Assembly: GCA_932521025.1 (NCBI GenBank)
Contig: OW051473.1
Location: 2,976,001 to 3,040,000, forward strand
Source: Oscheius onirici
Lineage: Eukaryota > Nematoda > Chromadorea > Rhabditida > Rhabditidae
Length of the DNA: 64,000 bases
Direction: 5' to 3'
The notes beneath the pieces are model-generated. The model was not told where the DNA came from. It saw only the letters and a list, made by a program, of their open reading frames with translations, and did no database searches. Shown piece after piece: positions 12,628-25,530 of the stretch. Every line of letters starts with the position of its first letter. The stretch's first letter is position 1. Position numbers and translations under genes: made by a program.

Positions 12628-12877
12628 TGTGTTTCTCTGACCAAGCGTTCAAATGACTAGCGGTGTCTGCGTCTCTACCCGCCTCAGACATCTCGCCACT
12701 TCCGCATGTTGCCGGCACATGTTCTTCCTCGTTATGAAATCATAAGATTTTTCGATTGGAGCGCTTTTCATTTGTAAACTATCGCCTTCGCTTCTTATCT
12801 CTCCAAATTTTCGTTATCTGCCACTTTTCCTCTCTGAACAGCTCCTTTTCAACTTCGTTCCACAAGAAAAGACTTTC

Positions 12878-12879
12878 AG
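12878..12879 (+). promoter_or_regulatory. Candidate trans-splice acceptor of the GDPD gene
   Basis: GACTTTCAG ends two bases before the ATG of the phosphodiesterase gene, with no upstream exon required. Confidence 0.5.
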
Positions 12880-12881
12880 AC

Positions 12882-14164
12882 ATGGGTTATAAGCCTGATC
12901 TGGACACGGTTGCTCTTCCGATCCTCTTCGTAGTTAGCGGAGCACTCACCTACCTCTACTATCGGGTTCCGTTCTTGTTCTACGCAGTTCCAGTTGCCCT
13001 CGGATACATTGCCACTCAGTTCAAGAACGAAAACTGCGACATCAAGCATGTAAGTAGAGAGAAAATTAGATTTTACCATTCTTATTATAGGTCGAACGGT
13101 TCTTCAGCGGATTCCGCGTAGGTGGCCATAGGGGATCACCTCACATTTTCCCCGAAAACAGCATGTCCGGATTCATTCAGGTTAGTTCGTATTTTTGAAA
13201 TATTCAATTTTAGAATTAAGGCTAAGGCCGAAGGAGCAGATCTTATTGAGTTCGATGTTGCTTTGACCAGAGATGGAAAGGCTGTCCTTCTTCACGACGA
13301 CGATTTGGACAGAACTACAAACTTGACCGGACCGATTCGCGACAGAACCTTTTCCGAACTGCTCAATGCCGACGTTGCTCATCGTTTTGAAAGAATTGTG
13401 TAAGCTCAAACTTTGCTATTTTTTTTCAAAACAAGTTCAGAACAGCTAACGGTGTACGTCCAGCAGCTGCAGAAGGAATTCCGACTCTGGAGGAAATCGT
13501 AAAGTGGTCTGTTCAGAACAACGTCAAGATGCTATTCGATGTGAAGGACTCTGACGTTGAGGTTTGACTTTTCTAATAAATTTACATCTTTATTTCAGTT
13601 GGTCAGACAAATTGCCGACCTCTTCGAGCAGTATCAGCTATACGACAAAGCTATCGTTTGCAGCTTCTTCCCCAATGTCCTCTGGAGGATAAAGAGAGGA
13701 AACCAAAAGATAGTCACAGGTTGAACACTTGTTCATCTGGTATCTTGTCTTTTCAAGGTCTCACATGGAGACAGAAGTTCTTCTCTCATCACGATATCGA
13801 AAACCGTCGTCCTCGATACACTGGATTGAAGCAATATGTCTTCCAAGCAATTGACCTGGTCCATGTTGCTCTTCTCCGTACCATGACTCCTTGGTTCCTT
13901 GGAGCTGACCTTCTTCTTACGAACAATCTCGACGTCTCCGAGTGAGTTTCTTTATTTAAAAAGTTTGAAGTTTGTCCGTTAAGGGCTCTTATCAATGAGC
14001 AGCAGTCATGGGGAAGACGCGTGGTTGTCTGGACAGTCAACGATTTGGCGGAAATGCATTGGATGGTTGAGAAACTCGGCATTCCCGTCCTTACTGACCA
14101 TCCCTACATGATCAAGGAACTCGATACCTTGAAGCTCCTTCGTGGCAAACACTATTTGGGCTGA
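12882..14164 (+). CDS. Membrane glycerophosphodiester phosphodiesterase (GDPD family)
   Basis: TIM-barrel phosphodiesterase that splits glycerophosphodiesters to glycerol-3-phosphate and an alcohol, or related lysolipids. An N-terminal stretch with two hydrophobic segments (LPILFVVSGALTYLYYRVPF and a second just after) anchors it to membrane. The catalytic signature follows in order: RVGGHRGSPHIFPENS (catalytic His and Glu), DLIEFDVALTRDGKAVLLHD (metal-binding Glu and Asp, catalytic His) and LDRTTN. Later blocks are IPTLEEIVKW, MLFDVKD and VVVWTVNDLAEMHWMVEKLG, ending at GIPVLTDHP. This layout matches the GDPD1/GDE4-GDE7 group. Stop at 14162-14164, with a polyadenylation signal soon after. 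Confidence 0.88.
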
Positions 14165-14204
14165 GCTTATTCGCATCTACTTGTAACAACAACTACGGGC
14201 CCTC

Positions 14205-14210
14205 AATAAA
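14205..14210 (+). terminator. Candidate polyadenylation signal of the GDPD gene
   Basis: AATAAA 41 bases after the phosphodiesterase stop codon. Confidence 0.55.
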
Positions 14211-14448
14211 ACTTTCATGTCAAAGTTGAAAATGACAGTTCTTCGCGGAATCCGCTTGGAGACGATTGCTGGCGTTTGAATCGTAAAAACACTGACGTTT
14301 TGCGACCTGAAGTAACTTAAAAAAAGAATAAAATATGTGATACCATCAGTCGACTGCCTCCTTTTGAAGAGATTAGCAAATGAAATTTTCCTTGTCTTTA
14401 CTTCTGCGGGCTCTCTAAGGTACATTTAGATTTTGAGTTTGACTTCAC

Positions 14449-15551
14449 CTACTGCTCTGATTTCATAGCTGCTTCGGCTAGCATTCGTTTTCTTTCGTCC
14501 CACTCACGCATTCTGATTTCTTCAACCTATAAATAACTCTTCCCCACCCGACTGTTCAAACCTCTGGATTTTTCTTTTGCTTGTTGTAAATTTGAATGCC
14601 GAGCATAAACAAGAGTATAACTAGTAAAAAGAAGCCACATATCAGCATCATGGTAAACCTAGACATCGCCTAGGAAAAATAAAAAATGTGGTAACTTAAA
14701 CTAACTTGTTCAGTATTTTTGAGCCTAAACGTTTTCGATTGCCTGTTGTAAACACATATTGGATATGGAGCAATGTGAGGTCCAACTTGGGCACACTCAT
14801 CACAATGCAGACCTTTGTATTTGGCTGGACAGATACAAGATTGTGACTGGTTTCTTGCATCTGAAACGATTTGTACTTGGTAGTAGTTGGACCAACTTGG
14901 ATATCCGTGATAGCAGACTATTTTGTGACAGTAGTTTCCCTCGTAGCCTTTGTTACAAATACATCTGAACCAATGTGAAGATACTATGAAATGCTAACCT
15001 CCCGTGCTTGATACCTCCAAATACACAGTGTGTGGTAAACTGACAGTAATTGCCGAAAAAGAACTCTATGCAGTTGCACTTCCCGTTTCTCCACTCCCCT
15101 TTTCTGCTACACTAAAGTGCATTTAAAGCTTGTTAGATCTTCTACAAACCTTGTTTTCCAGACGATACTGGCACATATCGCCGTTGAACCCGTTTTGACA
15201 GAGGCACGGTTTGCTGAAGAGGAAGCTGTTGGGGTCGTAGCGCTTGCCTACAGATATGCCGCCATTTTCTTCAAATAAAAGTTTTGAAATACTAATTAAC
15301 CATACGACAGTCAAATTCCTGACAGGTTGCTCCGGTATGCGGAAACGGACAATGGCACTCTCCATGAGATAGAATTCCTCCATTACGACAGCTACTGGTA
15401 GGTTCATCGTTCAAGAGATTGTCAAGAGCATCTCGTTTGTAAAGTACTCTACGCAGATATTATTTAAATTGTGGATTTACCTGTGAATGTCAAACTCTTC
15501 AATGTTCAGGCCAAATACAGTGGACAGTACAAATAAACTAGCGTATAGCAT
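14449..15551 (-). CDS. Type I membrane protein with EGF-like repeats
   Basis: Single-pass membrane protein of roughly 300 residues. Signal peptide MLYASLFVLSTVFG is followed by four or more cysteine-rich EGF-like modules: CRNGGILSHGECHCPFPHTG, CLCQNGFNGDMCQY, CNCIEFFFGNYCQF and CICNKGYEGNYCHK, plus CICPAKYKGLHCDECAQVG. A membrane helix (MLICGFFLLVILLFMLGIQI) precedes a short charged tail ending MKSEQ. The CxCxxGaxGxxC spacing is typical of EGF modules. Adhesion or cell-surface signalling is likely but no specific family was recognised. It is convergent with the GDPD gene, about 285 bases away. Confidence 0.78.
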
Positions 15552-15994
15552 GAACTTAATATCAAAAAGAAGACTTTCTGTGACGGATATCCGGTCAACA
15601 GTGAATCAATCTTATTGCCCGATTTTGACATTGATATGCGTTCACATGCACTGGTTGACTTGCCTGACCTAATGACCTTGAGATTGTACAACTGATACTC
15701 TTTGAATGTGTCTTACAAACAATCTTTCAAAATTATGTTTCAGCGCTCGATTGCAAATCTCGTACAGGCCCATCTTTTAGCTAGACTGACCAGCCCCGTT
15801 AGCCAGCGGTCAAGGGGCTTATTGATTTTAGCTCGCGTGCGGCTGCGTTGCGTCATTTGTTTTATACAACACATATTCCCATAGTATCGTTCGAACAAAA
15901 AGGAAGTTGTCAAAAAGTTGGGAAAAACATTCCAATCATTTGGTCATAGATCACGATCTAGAGTCCAAAACGTGTTAGTCTGCCGCCGCCACAC
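15552..15994. other. Divergent intergenic gap
   Basis: Lies between the start of the EGF-repeat gene (minus) and the proposed start of the TBC gene (plus); likely a shared promoter region. Nothing coding was recognised. Confidence 0.45.
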
Positions 15995-18503
15995 ATGGAG
16001 GAGGGGTTAAAGTTTGCTTTTTAAAACCGTTTGTACACTGTTATTCCAACCTTATAGTCCACCTTTTCGTCGCTATAATGACCGACTCTTTCACACTTTG
16101 TGTTCAGCTCTTCACCCTCATTTTTAATCTCCTAGCTTAGGCCTCCCCATTTAAAGTTAAACAAAATATCTTAAGAGAAGTTTTTTCGTTCCAAACTATT
16201 TTTTCTTCTCCTTTTTAGAACACTGGCTGACTGTGGCGAAGAACCCAGCGGAAGGTCGCTCGCTTCCGTGGTGGAGCATCTTCCACTTTCCTATGATATG
16301 GACAACAAGAATTTGGGGAGAACATCTTCACTAGGTCCAGAAAAAGGTTAGTCTCTCCGCGAGAAACATATTCGATCGATTTTATAGGAAACGCTAGTCC
16401 GTCTTTCACGCCTGGTCATATCCGCCGCAGTTCGTACGAATCTGCCCAAATTCAACTTCATTTTGCCCGTCGAACAACAACAGCGAAAGGAACACCAGCT
16501 ATCGCCCCTATCAGGTACTCTTTTCTTCCTTTTTCTCAGTTACATGCTAAAACGTCTTTCGGCTCGCTTAGAAAAACCAGTTGGATGATCGATTGTGGTG
16601 AATTACAAACACATGTCGCGCTATTGCTTTTTGTGCTTGAACGCGTCTCATGTTTATATTGCAGATGCTATCCTGAGACAAGCTGCTCATCAGTACAAGA
16701 AAAACAAATGGATTGTGGTAGCAGTACCTGCAGTGAGACTGTTGACTCTGGCGTAGGAGGTATGTTCTTTCCTTTTCCTTTTGACTTGTTAATTAGAATC
16801 CCCTGGAACTTCTTCCAAGCAGAGCTCTTTGGATAGACGCAGCCTCAACTCGGAACTAGACGAACAAATGGAAAAACCTATTGAACAGAAGTCGAGGCTG
16901 TTCAATTTCCCTCGAAACCTGTTCTCAATGACCAAGTCGGAGAAACCTTGGAAAATGTTTGGAAGCAAACCCAAAACATCCACTTGTCTCCCCCCTACTG
17001 CTTTAATTCTTGAAGAAAGACCAAGGTTGGTTTACATTTCCTTATTTAATTTCATGAAACTTCAGCACTTTGCCAGCAAAATCGGAAGAAGAAGCGAATA
17101 GACACCGCCAACAGTACTGGAACATGATTGAACAGGTATTCAGGTCATGTTAATTCAAGTTGATCTTTCCATTTCAGAGTAAGAAAAGGGAGCAGAAAGC
17201 TGAGAAAGAACGACGACAGATGCGCGCCGAACAAAAGCGACTTGAAGAACAGGCGGCTGCAGCTTGTCGAGTATGGACAGAGCAGATTTTACCTCGCTGG
17301 AACGAAATGTAAGCTCGAGATCTACCATATATTTTCATTTTTTCTTTCAGGAGAGATAGTAAACGATGTCGAGAGCTTTGGTGGCAAGGTGTGCCAGCGA
17401 AAGTGAGAGGTACCGTGTGGAACTTGGTCATCGGCAACAAACTTAACGTTACTCTAGGCAAGCGTTATTTTCAACGTGTTGGACGTTTTAAATTATAGAA
17501 CAATATAACGAATTGATTGGACAAGTTCGCTTGAAAATAGAAGGGGAAGATCTCAAGCCAAGTAGCACATCTGTTCAAATACTTTTGGACATTGCTAGAA
17601 CGTTTCCCAATCACGGAATTTTCCAACAAGGCGGTCCATACTATGAACAACTGCGAATTTTGCTAGGTAATCATTTGCATTTTATATACAGTTATTTTTT
17701 CAGAAGCTTACGTTCTCCTGAAGCCAGAAATTGGATATATGCAGTCGATGCCGTTCATTGCAGCCGTGTTGCTCCTACAGATGGATTCGTATCCGGCCTT
17801 TGTGTCATTTGCCAACATGCTCACCCTGCCTCTTCAGTCGGCATTCTTTGGTCTCAAACAACCTCAAATGACGGAATACTTTATTGTGTTTGACCGGTAT
17901 TTTGAGCAAGAACTTGGTGGACTTCACAAGCATTTCGATCAGCTCGACGTTCGGCCGGATATCTACTTAATTGAATGGTAAGCCAGCCTAGTTCTTATTT
18001 ACACCCGCTTTAAGGATTTACGGGATGTTTGCAAAATCGCTTCCTCTCGATATCACGTGCCGAATATGGGATGTGTATCTTCGCGACGGAGAAGATTTTG
18101 TTTTCAAGACGGCGTTGGGACTTCTCAAATTGTACGAAGGGAAGCTGCTTCAGCTGGATTTCGGAGACTGTGTCGAATTCTTAACCAAACTTCCTGAAGG
18201 CCTCTCGGGCCCAGAACTCTTCCGTAACATCGAGCCGTTCATGAGAGCAAACTACGAAAACTCTAAGACAAAAAAAAGTTTCTCTCAGGTTTGTTTCTTT
18301 ACTTTCTTTACACCACGGTTCTAAAAGTTTTTCAAGTACAAAGTAATTTTCAGATTCTCCGAGAAGTCGACGAGAAAATCAACCCGAGTGGATGTACAGA
18401 ACATGCAGAAATTTCCAGCAACGTAATGGGCATCCGGATGAGCAAAAGCCTGAGCGGTTTCATTGGAGACTTTATTAGCCATAATCCCAAAACTTCACAA
18501 TAG
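15995..18503 (+). CDS. TBC1D12/TBC1D14-like Rab GTPase-activating protein
   Basis: Rab-GAP with a Ser-rich N-terminal half (about 200 residues, no known domain), a charged coiled-coil-like stretch ([20 protein letters not shown]) and a TBC domain. The domain opens with [20 protein letters not shown], then has the arginine-finger motif LLDIARTFP and the glutamine-finger motif GYMQSM, so both catalytic residues are present. DIYLIEW and [20 protein letters not shown] complete it. The block order and wording match vertebrate TBC1D12/14, which act in endosome recycling and autophagy. The start is inferred: a 17-base first exon (MEEGLK, 15995-16011) joins in phase to the exon at 16220. Everything from 16220 onward is firm. 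The frame closes at [12 protein letters not shown]. Confidence 0.83.
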
Positions 18504-21500
18504 TCTGTCCTTTCTAACTTTCACTTCTCATGAGATTGTCATAACCAAAAGTTCTTTACACGCCAATATGGGTTTTTCTGACTTTTTCTTGCCATAGTTA
18601 CTATATATCATATCCCTATTAATATATGACAGTTTGGTATCTCATACCTACCGTGATTTTCCCAGTAAGCAGCTCAACACAACTTTGTAATTGCCTTCTT
18701 CTAACACAAAGTGCCTAACATGACAAACGATCGGTGCTTCCAGAAAATAAACTGTTTTATAGTTTTAGCTTGATACAAAAACAGCAGAAGGACAGTCATC
18801 TATCAGGATTGAAAAGAGCCGCAGACTGCTTACGTAAGGGACCGTCTGGCAAGGATTTGGTGGTCCGATCAGTGCACCGGGAGCAGTCACCCGCGAAATC
18901 CGATCCACGCCTTATTACCAACATGGTTATTTCCGAAACTGTGCGAACAATTGGACGTAATGGTATCCGCATCAATTGTCTTTTCTTACTGTCCAACGGC
19001 TCAAGTGGCCTCTATTTAGATCCAAGGTCCTATCATTGCCTCTTGTTGTCTCTCTAATTTTTCATTGAGGACACCACTACCTACTATCTATTGATCTATT
19101 GGTTGTACACAGCTGTTTTTCTTCGAAAAAGTTATATACAATTCAAACATTTTCACTCTTATCCACCAAACATGAACTTTCATAGCATTTTAGTGTTATG
19201 TGTTGGTTCTCACTTTAAACTTTCTATAGAAAACAAATGTCTCGAATAATTTTCGAAAGTGGTCTGATAATTATAGCACTCATTTCGAATGTTCAGCTTG
19301 AAGAAAACACATTTACTTTAATTGTTGTGTTACTGAACAAACTGCCACCTTATTCCCTACTGGTTTGTTTTGGTAAACGTGTGGCTCGCCCTCAGAAGTG
19401 GAGAATAGAACCAACTCGAATGACCCCATCGGGCCTATTCAAACAACTGCGAGTGGCAGAGATGGACAGCAAAGACGCTGTCCAAGTTGTCTCACGCAGC
19501 CGTTACGCCTTGCTTCCGGTAGCTGCAACAGATCCCATCCGCAAACAGCAGTTCACACCTTGCCTACAAGCCAGCAGAAGCTGTGAATTAGGAGACGAAC
19601 GTTCGTCCTAATCTTACGCCAGTGCTGACTATATTAGCGTCATTGTGTACTCTAAGATGTATGCAGATTGCTTCCTGTGCCAGATTTGATGAGACTATTG
19701 CAAAGAGGGCCGAATCAGGGTCTCGATTCAACTACTTCCTCTCCACTTTTCCCGTTTTGTTTCGATCTCGCAACGTCGCATTTCGACTTACTTTTGTCTT
19801 TGTCAAAAGTAAATATCGCTTTGGACATAGTGTTAATGATATGTAAATTCGATTGCACGAGTTCTCCTCGGGGAGTTGTCCATTGCGGACAATCGTCTTC
19901 TGGGCGCCTTTTGACGTAATTCTTCTTCCAAACGGCATCTTAGCATATTTCTGTTCTTAATTTAACGACTCCGATTGCAACTCTGCTAACGATGTTCACT
20001 CCATTCTCATTTTCCCTCCTTGGGAAAGGATCTCCGTAATGTATCAAATGACTTTCACTATACGACAAAGCAAATACAACACAATATGCCAACTACACGC
20101 ATTTGACACTTCCTCTCTACAGAAATTCTGATTTTCTTTTTGCTCGATTTTTGATGTGCAACATATGGAGAAGTATGTTGTACCTTGCAGCATCCTTTGA
20201 CGGGACTACTGCGCGACGGAAATCCTTTTACGGGGAGGAGATGCTCCCTCTTTGCGAAAATTCATATCAGCTGCCGCAGTAGTTCATCCAGTTAGTTTCC
20301 TGTTGTACGGATTCCCTTTTTTTGACCACTAAAAATAAAAGAAAAACTCTTGTTTGGCAGCGCGAGCCAATGTCATTCCTATAATTACACTTTTACCCTG
20401 TCAGCTGTTCCGCTACCTGCTATATCAGCTCCGTTCGGTGACCCCGCTGCTTTGTTTCACCTCGTTGTCTTGCCGACTTTTAATGACAGCTTTTCACTTA
20501 ATTTTTATCTTTATATTCTGATATCTCATCTCCTTACTCGTTTGTTCTGTAACCCCAGCAGCTTTGTTTCTCAGTTGCTTTGTAAACTCGTTCCAAAGCT
20601 TGACATTTCTAAAAAGTCAACTTTTTTGAACAGAACTAATGTTTATTGTGTTTGTCATCTTAATTGCTTTGGCTTGCGCTAACAAGGCACTTAGAACAGC
20701 CGCAAGCAATCAGGGAGATGCTCCCAATTACCCATTATGAGGCAATTGAGCCTGAAGTACGGCTCAGATAGACTTCCTAAAGTGAAATACGAGCTCTGCG
20801 GTATGGGAATAGTGTTCAGAGAACATCTCACAAATCGCTTCTTTATGGGAGGTCCATAATCCTTGGCTTCTTTTATTTCAAGCCGTTTCTGTACGCATAA
20901 TTTGAGTGCTCTAATCTTTTCCATTATATCGTATTCCCCCTACTCTTTTTTGAACACACGTCGTAAACAAGAAAGGTGCTAGCTCGATTGATCAGCCCAG
21001 GTTCTGGATCAGTCAGGTAATTATCCTACACCGTCAATCAAATATTAATGCATTGGAACCGCTGATCAGTGTGAGTAATCCGCCGCAAAAGGGGGTGCGT
21101 TTTGTTTACCGAGGTGCCGGTGGCAGTGCGCTAACTGAGCTTGGCAGGCGGGATAGTCCTAATCCTTTTAGATGAATTGCTCATGTCAGTGACCAATTGA
21201 CACCGCTGGGACCACTACACAACTCATTAGATGTCTAATTACCGTAACAGTGTTACGGACGCTACCGCCCTCAGGCATTTGTCCCATTAGGAGCTTTGCT
21301 TCGCTCCTCCCTTTAAGATATGAACACGTCTTGGTTTGACGACTGTTCTATAAGGTCTCCTTTGAATTACCAGTGAGCCATCTGGCTTTCCCATCCTTAG
21401 GTTTGGCCTGTTGGGTCGAGGTCGTAAACCGGTAGGGTCTGCTCCTGTGCACGATTCAAACAGGTGCCTCTACCACCGGCTAGAGCCTTGGCGTGACCTC

Positions 21501-22181
21501 ACCTACTTTTCCATTTCCCACTGGAATTTACTCTCGCCTTATTAGCATATGAAGGCGAACACCATTCATTTCCTGTCACTACTACTCTTGCATTTTCAAG
21601 TATTTTTCCGTATTAGCATTTCTCAGGAGTTTTTATCTATGCGTGTCTTGTCAGGTTTTCGTGTACAACAAACAAACTGCTCTCATCAGAAAACACGCAT
21701 AAGTAAAGGCGAGAGTCCCGCCCAATCGTTCATTTGGTTTCATTGCTCTGAAATGACCACTATTACTGGCACACACGTTTTTGTTGATCGTTGTAATTTT
21801 TCTCAGCGGATGCCCAACTTCTTTTTGGAAGGATAGATATCTCGCAAATAATTTCTTCTCCGATGTGTATTCCAAATTGAGTGAACCAACATTTGAATGG
21901 GTTCTCACGGCTACGCGAGGTCTCCTAATCCTACAAAGTATTGCTAGATAAGCTCTTGGGAGGCTGGTGTATGAAATCGAGGTGACCACTCGGTTGTCGT
22001 ATCCCAATATTCCACTATAAAAAGCCTTGTCCTTCAGTGTAACCGAAATGTTATTTCCTCAATCATTTCACACACTGACAGTTTTTCTGCTAGCGGCTGT
22101 GCTCACCACATTTAATTACTCGCCGTTTCGGCTCTTTGACTTCTCGCCTTTCCCTTCGTTTACTTTCAAAAAATTTCCAGA
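18504..22181. other. Gap of 3.7 kb without a recognised gene
   Basis: Contains the TBC 3' end and the SYG-1 promoter side. Open stretches at 18770-18962 and 19398-19610 have coding-like composition and could be exons, but I recognise no domain. A minus-strand frame of 77 codons at 20691-20924 is also unassigned. A perfect small hairpin (CCGTAAC-AGT-GTTACGG) lies near 21241-21260. No tRNA or transposon was recognised. Confidence 0.4.
22179..22180 (+). promoter_or_regulatory. Candidate trans-splice acceptor of the syg-1-like gene
   Basis: AAATTTCCAG ends one base before the ATG of the immunoglobulin gene, consistent with spliced-leader addition. Confidence 0.45.
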
Positions 22182-25100
22182 ATGCTAATTCGAATACTAC
22201 TTTTACCATTTGCAATATGGACGTTATCAGTGCTAGCAGATCAAGCCATTGTTGAAGGACCAGAAGAAACTTCCGTTCTCATCGGAAGGACAATCACTCT
22301 GAAATGTAAAGTTGAAAATCAGGTAAGCTGCTTTTATTGGAGAACTGGTAGTTTTGTCCTTTCCCTGGGGCCTATTTTGTCTTGGATCAGCGCTAAGTGT
22401 GCTCCTTCGCGCTGTCTATTTAGAGGCACACGTGGAGAGTCTCCTAAAGGGGAGATAACTTCACTTGACTTGATGGAATGACCAAAAAATAAAAGATTGA
22501 TTTCAGAAAGGATCCGTACAATGGATGAAAAACGGATTCGGACTAGGCATTGACCGAGCACTGAAGTTCTTCCCTCGATACACCATGGTTGGGAGTGTTA
22601 GCAAAGGAGAGTACAATCTTCAGGTGAAAATTCTGTAGAAAAGTTTAAATTCTTCTTCAGATTGTGAATACAACAGTCGGGGATGACGACGTCTTCGCGT
22701 GTCAAATTAGCGAGGCGGCTAATGAGCCGGCTGTCATCTCCAATCCAGCTAAGCTGACAGTCTTGAGTGAGTACATTTGATCTTATGAGACGCGTTTTCT
22801 GTTGACAAGAAGCGACTTCCCGATATAAATTAGGTTTTGACACGGCAAATTGTGTCTTCCTAGATATTCGTCGTAAATTAATAGAAAAGGTTCAAATTTG
22901 GTTATTTCAGTGAGGCCGACGCCTCCCCATCTACACAAAAGTGGACACATTCTGACAGCAATTGCCGGAGAAGCTATCACTCAGTCATGTGTCTCGAAAA
23001 AGGGTAAGTAGTATTCGTCAGACTGGCAAGAGTTTGTTTAGGAAAACCACCTGCACGTCTCGGTTGGGCAATTGCCAGTGACAGCGACGGTAAACACATT
23101 CTCACATGGCTGGCAGATACTCGAGCCAAGTTCGGCCACCTTTTCAGTTAGTTTTCCTACCATTTCATTAATAAGGCTATTTATAGAAAATTCAGGTGTT
23201 TCCCAAAGCTCTACTCATGCGGACGTTATCGAAGAACTGCAAAAGGATGGACAAATTTTTAGTATCAGCAGCAACTTGACGTTCATTCCACGTCCAGAAG
23301 ACGATCGACGCTATCTTGTCTGCTTGAGTCAACACGAGACTTTTCCGGAAAAAGTTTGTTTTTATTAACTGGCTATTGTAATAAACGTTTTAGGTCGAAA
23401 CAGACACGCTGAAGCTATCCCTGCAATATGCTCCAAGGGTGAATCTCACAATCGCTTCGCCCCATCGTCTGAGAGAAGGAGGCTCCGCGCTTTTGGCCTG
23501 CAATGTGGATGCAAAGCCACTTGATAACATTCGTATTAAGTGGTTTCGGCAAGGAGTGGAACTACCAGGCCAACAAGCAGATGTAAGCTAAGAAGGCTGC
23601 AAAAACAATCAAAGTTTAGACTCTGGCTTTCGAGTATCTGAAAATGGAAGACCACAACATGGAATACAGTTGTCAAGCAGCGAATGTTATCGGATCGAAC
23701 AAAGCCTCCCTTAAACTTGATGTAACATGTAAGTGCGGGGTCAATTCGAGACAAACTGCTGCCTTGTCACATCCAGCGCTTGATGGACGCGCGGTTTCCG
23801 TGTATTTTGAGGTGTGGGAGCTCGTGGCCCGCTCTCATTTTTCACTATGGCTTTACACCCGATGATGACGGCCAGCCGCCTGGGACAGGTTGCTCAGTTA
23901 CAACTGACTCATAAGAACGCTAGAAAGCAACCCGCGAATTTTTGCAAACAAGTTTTGTTGCAGACGCTCCAAGGATCATGTCGACCATTCAAGACCGAGA
24001 AGTCAACGAGGGTGAAACAGTCACTTTCCGCTGTGAAGCTGCCGGAAATCCATCGCCTCAGATTTTTTGGACTAAAAATGGCTCTGACACAATTCTCAAC
24101 AAGGGAGACATGTAGGAATTTCCAAATAGAACGACAAAATCGTTGAATTTCAGTTTGACAGTGGAAAATGTTCGCGCTTGGCAACAAGGAGAATACGTAT
24201 GTACAGCTCTAGTGGATGGATTCAAGAACGTATATATGTCTCACTATCTTCACATCAGAGGCAAGAAAATGAATAATTCTTTACAAAATCTTTTTAGGAG
24301 CACCAGCAGTCACTATTGAAGACGAAATCGCGGCCGCTTTGGGAGAAACAATCGAAATCTCATGCAAAATCAGTGGTCGCCCAAAGCCACCAGATGTGAA
24401 ATGGTCTAAAAATGGTGATGAGTTGAACTATGCTAGTGGGCGAATGCAGGTAAAATTGTACATTTCAACTGATGCAAGTTGGTTTAAGGTTCATCAGATC
24501 CCAAAACATTTCGGCGTCGAGAGTCGACTCACAATCCAAGAAGTTCAAGAGTCTGATTTTGGACGGTACAACTGTACTGCGAACAACGGTTTAGGCAGTC
24601 AATCCAAAGGAACGCTCGTGAGAAAGAGAAATTTTATGGACATGCTCAGTGAGTACATTTGTTGATATCAAGACGTTTTTTTTCAGCAATACTCGACTTT
24701 GATTTGACATTAATCTGCATTCTCGCCTCCATTCTTGCTGCAGTTCTGCTCCTTGTATGCTGTCTTATTTGTCGAACACGCCGATTTGGAAAGAAAAAGG
24801 GATCGGGCTTTCTAGGTAAGGCGTTCATCGTATTTTCACGTCTTTACAGTTTCAGATGATCAGTCAGATGTTACGGTCAAGTGCGAAGCACTAGATGGTC
24901 AGTACTTTCCCGAAATGTACAGTAGCCCTCTTGATAATGGTGATATTCTGACGGCAAAGGTAAATAGAAATCAACAAGAATATTTCAACACCTTTTCTTC
25001 TAGGATTATATTTCAATTCCTCAAAATAATCCGGACTTGGATTACATCGGATCGCCTTCAACCTTCTCTGGACACATCTATCCCAAATATCTCAATTCGT

Positions 25101-25371
25101 CTATTTGTGAATACAACACGATGGGAGCTTCGCGATTTGATCATTCTTACGGTTCTTTTGCATCTGGAGTTTCAACGCCAGGTACGGATTTTTCCGTGAC
25201 TTCGTAATTTTATCATTTTCAGGAATTTCCGAATCTTATGGCTTGCCTCCTGATAAAGAAAGAGTTCTGGAGACTCTTCAAGAAGTCGATACTCCCAGAA
25301 CGTCGAATTACAACTTTCTGAACAGTCCTGAACATGCCCGACCTATCAGTCGTTCATCGACTCACGTCTAA
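22182..25371 (+). CDS. syg-1: SYG-1/Kirre/NEPH immunoglobulin cell-adhesion receptor
   Basis: Type I membrane protein of the Irre/NEPH family, which binds nephrin-type partners (SYG-2) to place synapses and sort cells. Signal peptide MLIRILLLPFAIWTLSVLA is followed by an immunoglobulin domain with VQWMKNGFGLGIDRALKFFP and RYTMVGS, a hallmark of Kirre/NEPH domain 1. Four more immunoglobulin domains follow; examples are YLVCLSQHETFP, MEYSCQAANVIGSNKASLKL, VTFRCEAAGNPSPQIFWTKN and YNCTANNGLGSQSKG. A membrane helix (LICILASILAAVLLLVCCLI) precedes a cytoplasmic tail rich in Ser and Tyr. The C terminus is SRSSTHV, a class I PDZ ligand like the THV end of vertebrate NEPH1. The intron at 23731-23964 is long for this window. 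Confidence 0.88.
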
Positions 25372-25509
25372 GGGTTTAAGCAGCAGTATTGCACATGGTG
25401 TCATCACTTTTAACAATTTTGTTCTTATCTATTGTCGGACGGGTCATTTCTATCTTGCCATTTAAATTATATTTAAAATTGCTGAATTATTCTAGTCATT
25501 TGTAGAAAA

Positions 25510-25515
25510 AATAAA
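25510..25515 (+). terminator. Candidate polyadenylation signal of the syg-1-like gene
   Basis: AATAAA about 140 bases past the stop codon. Confidence 0.5.
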
Positions 25516-25530
25516 CTTTCTTCATAAATC

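Larger units (their letters stand above)
12545..12881. other. Short intergenic gap
   Basis: Separates the symporter from the phosphodiesterase gene on the same strand. It holds the symporter polyadenylation signal and the acceptor before the next start codon; nothing else was recognised. Confidence 0.5.

Noticed and set aside
20691-20924. Minus-strand frame of 77 codons starting MEKIRALKLC
   Set aside because: Looks protein-like but has no recognised family, no splice partners and no conserved motif; left as unassigned in the 18.5-22.2 kb gap.
21360-21500. Possible tRNA-like sequence around the GATTCAAAC near 21450
   Set aside because: No acceptor stem or D-arm pairing could be found on either strand.
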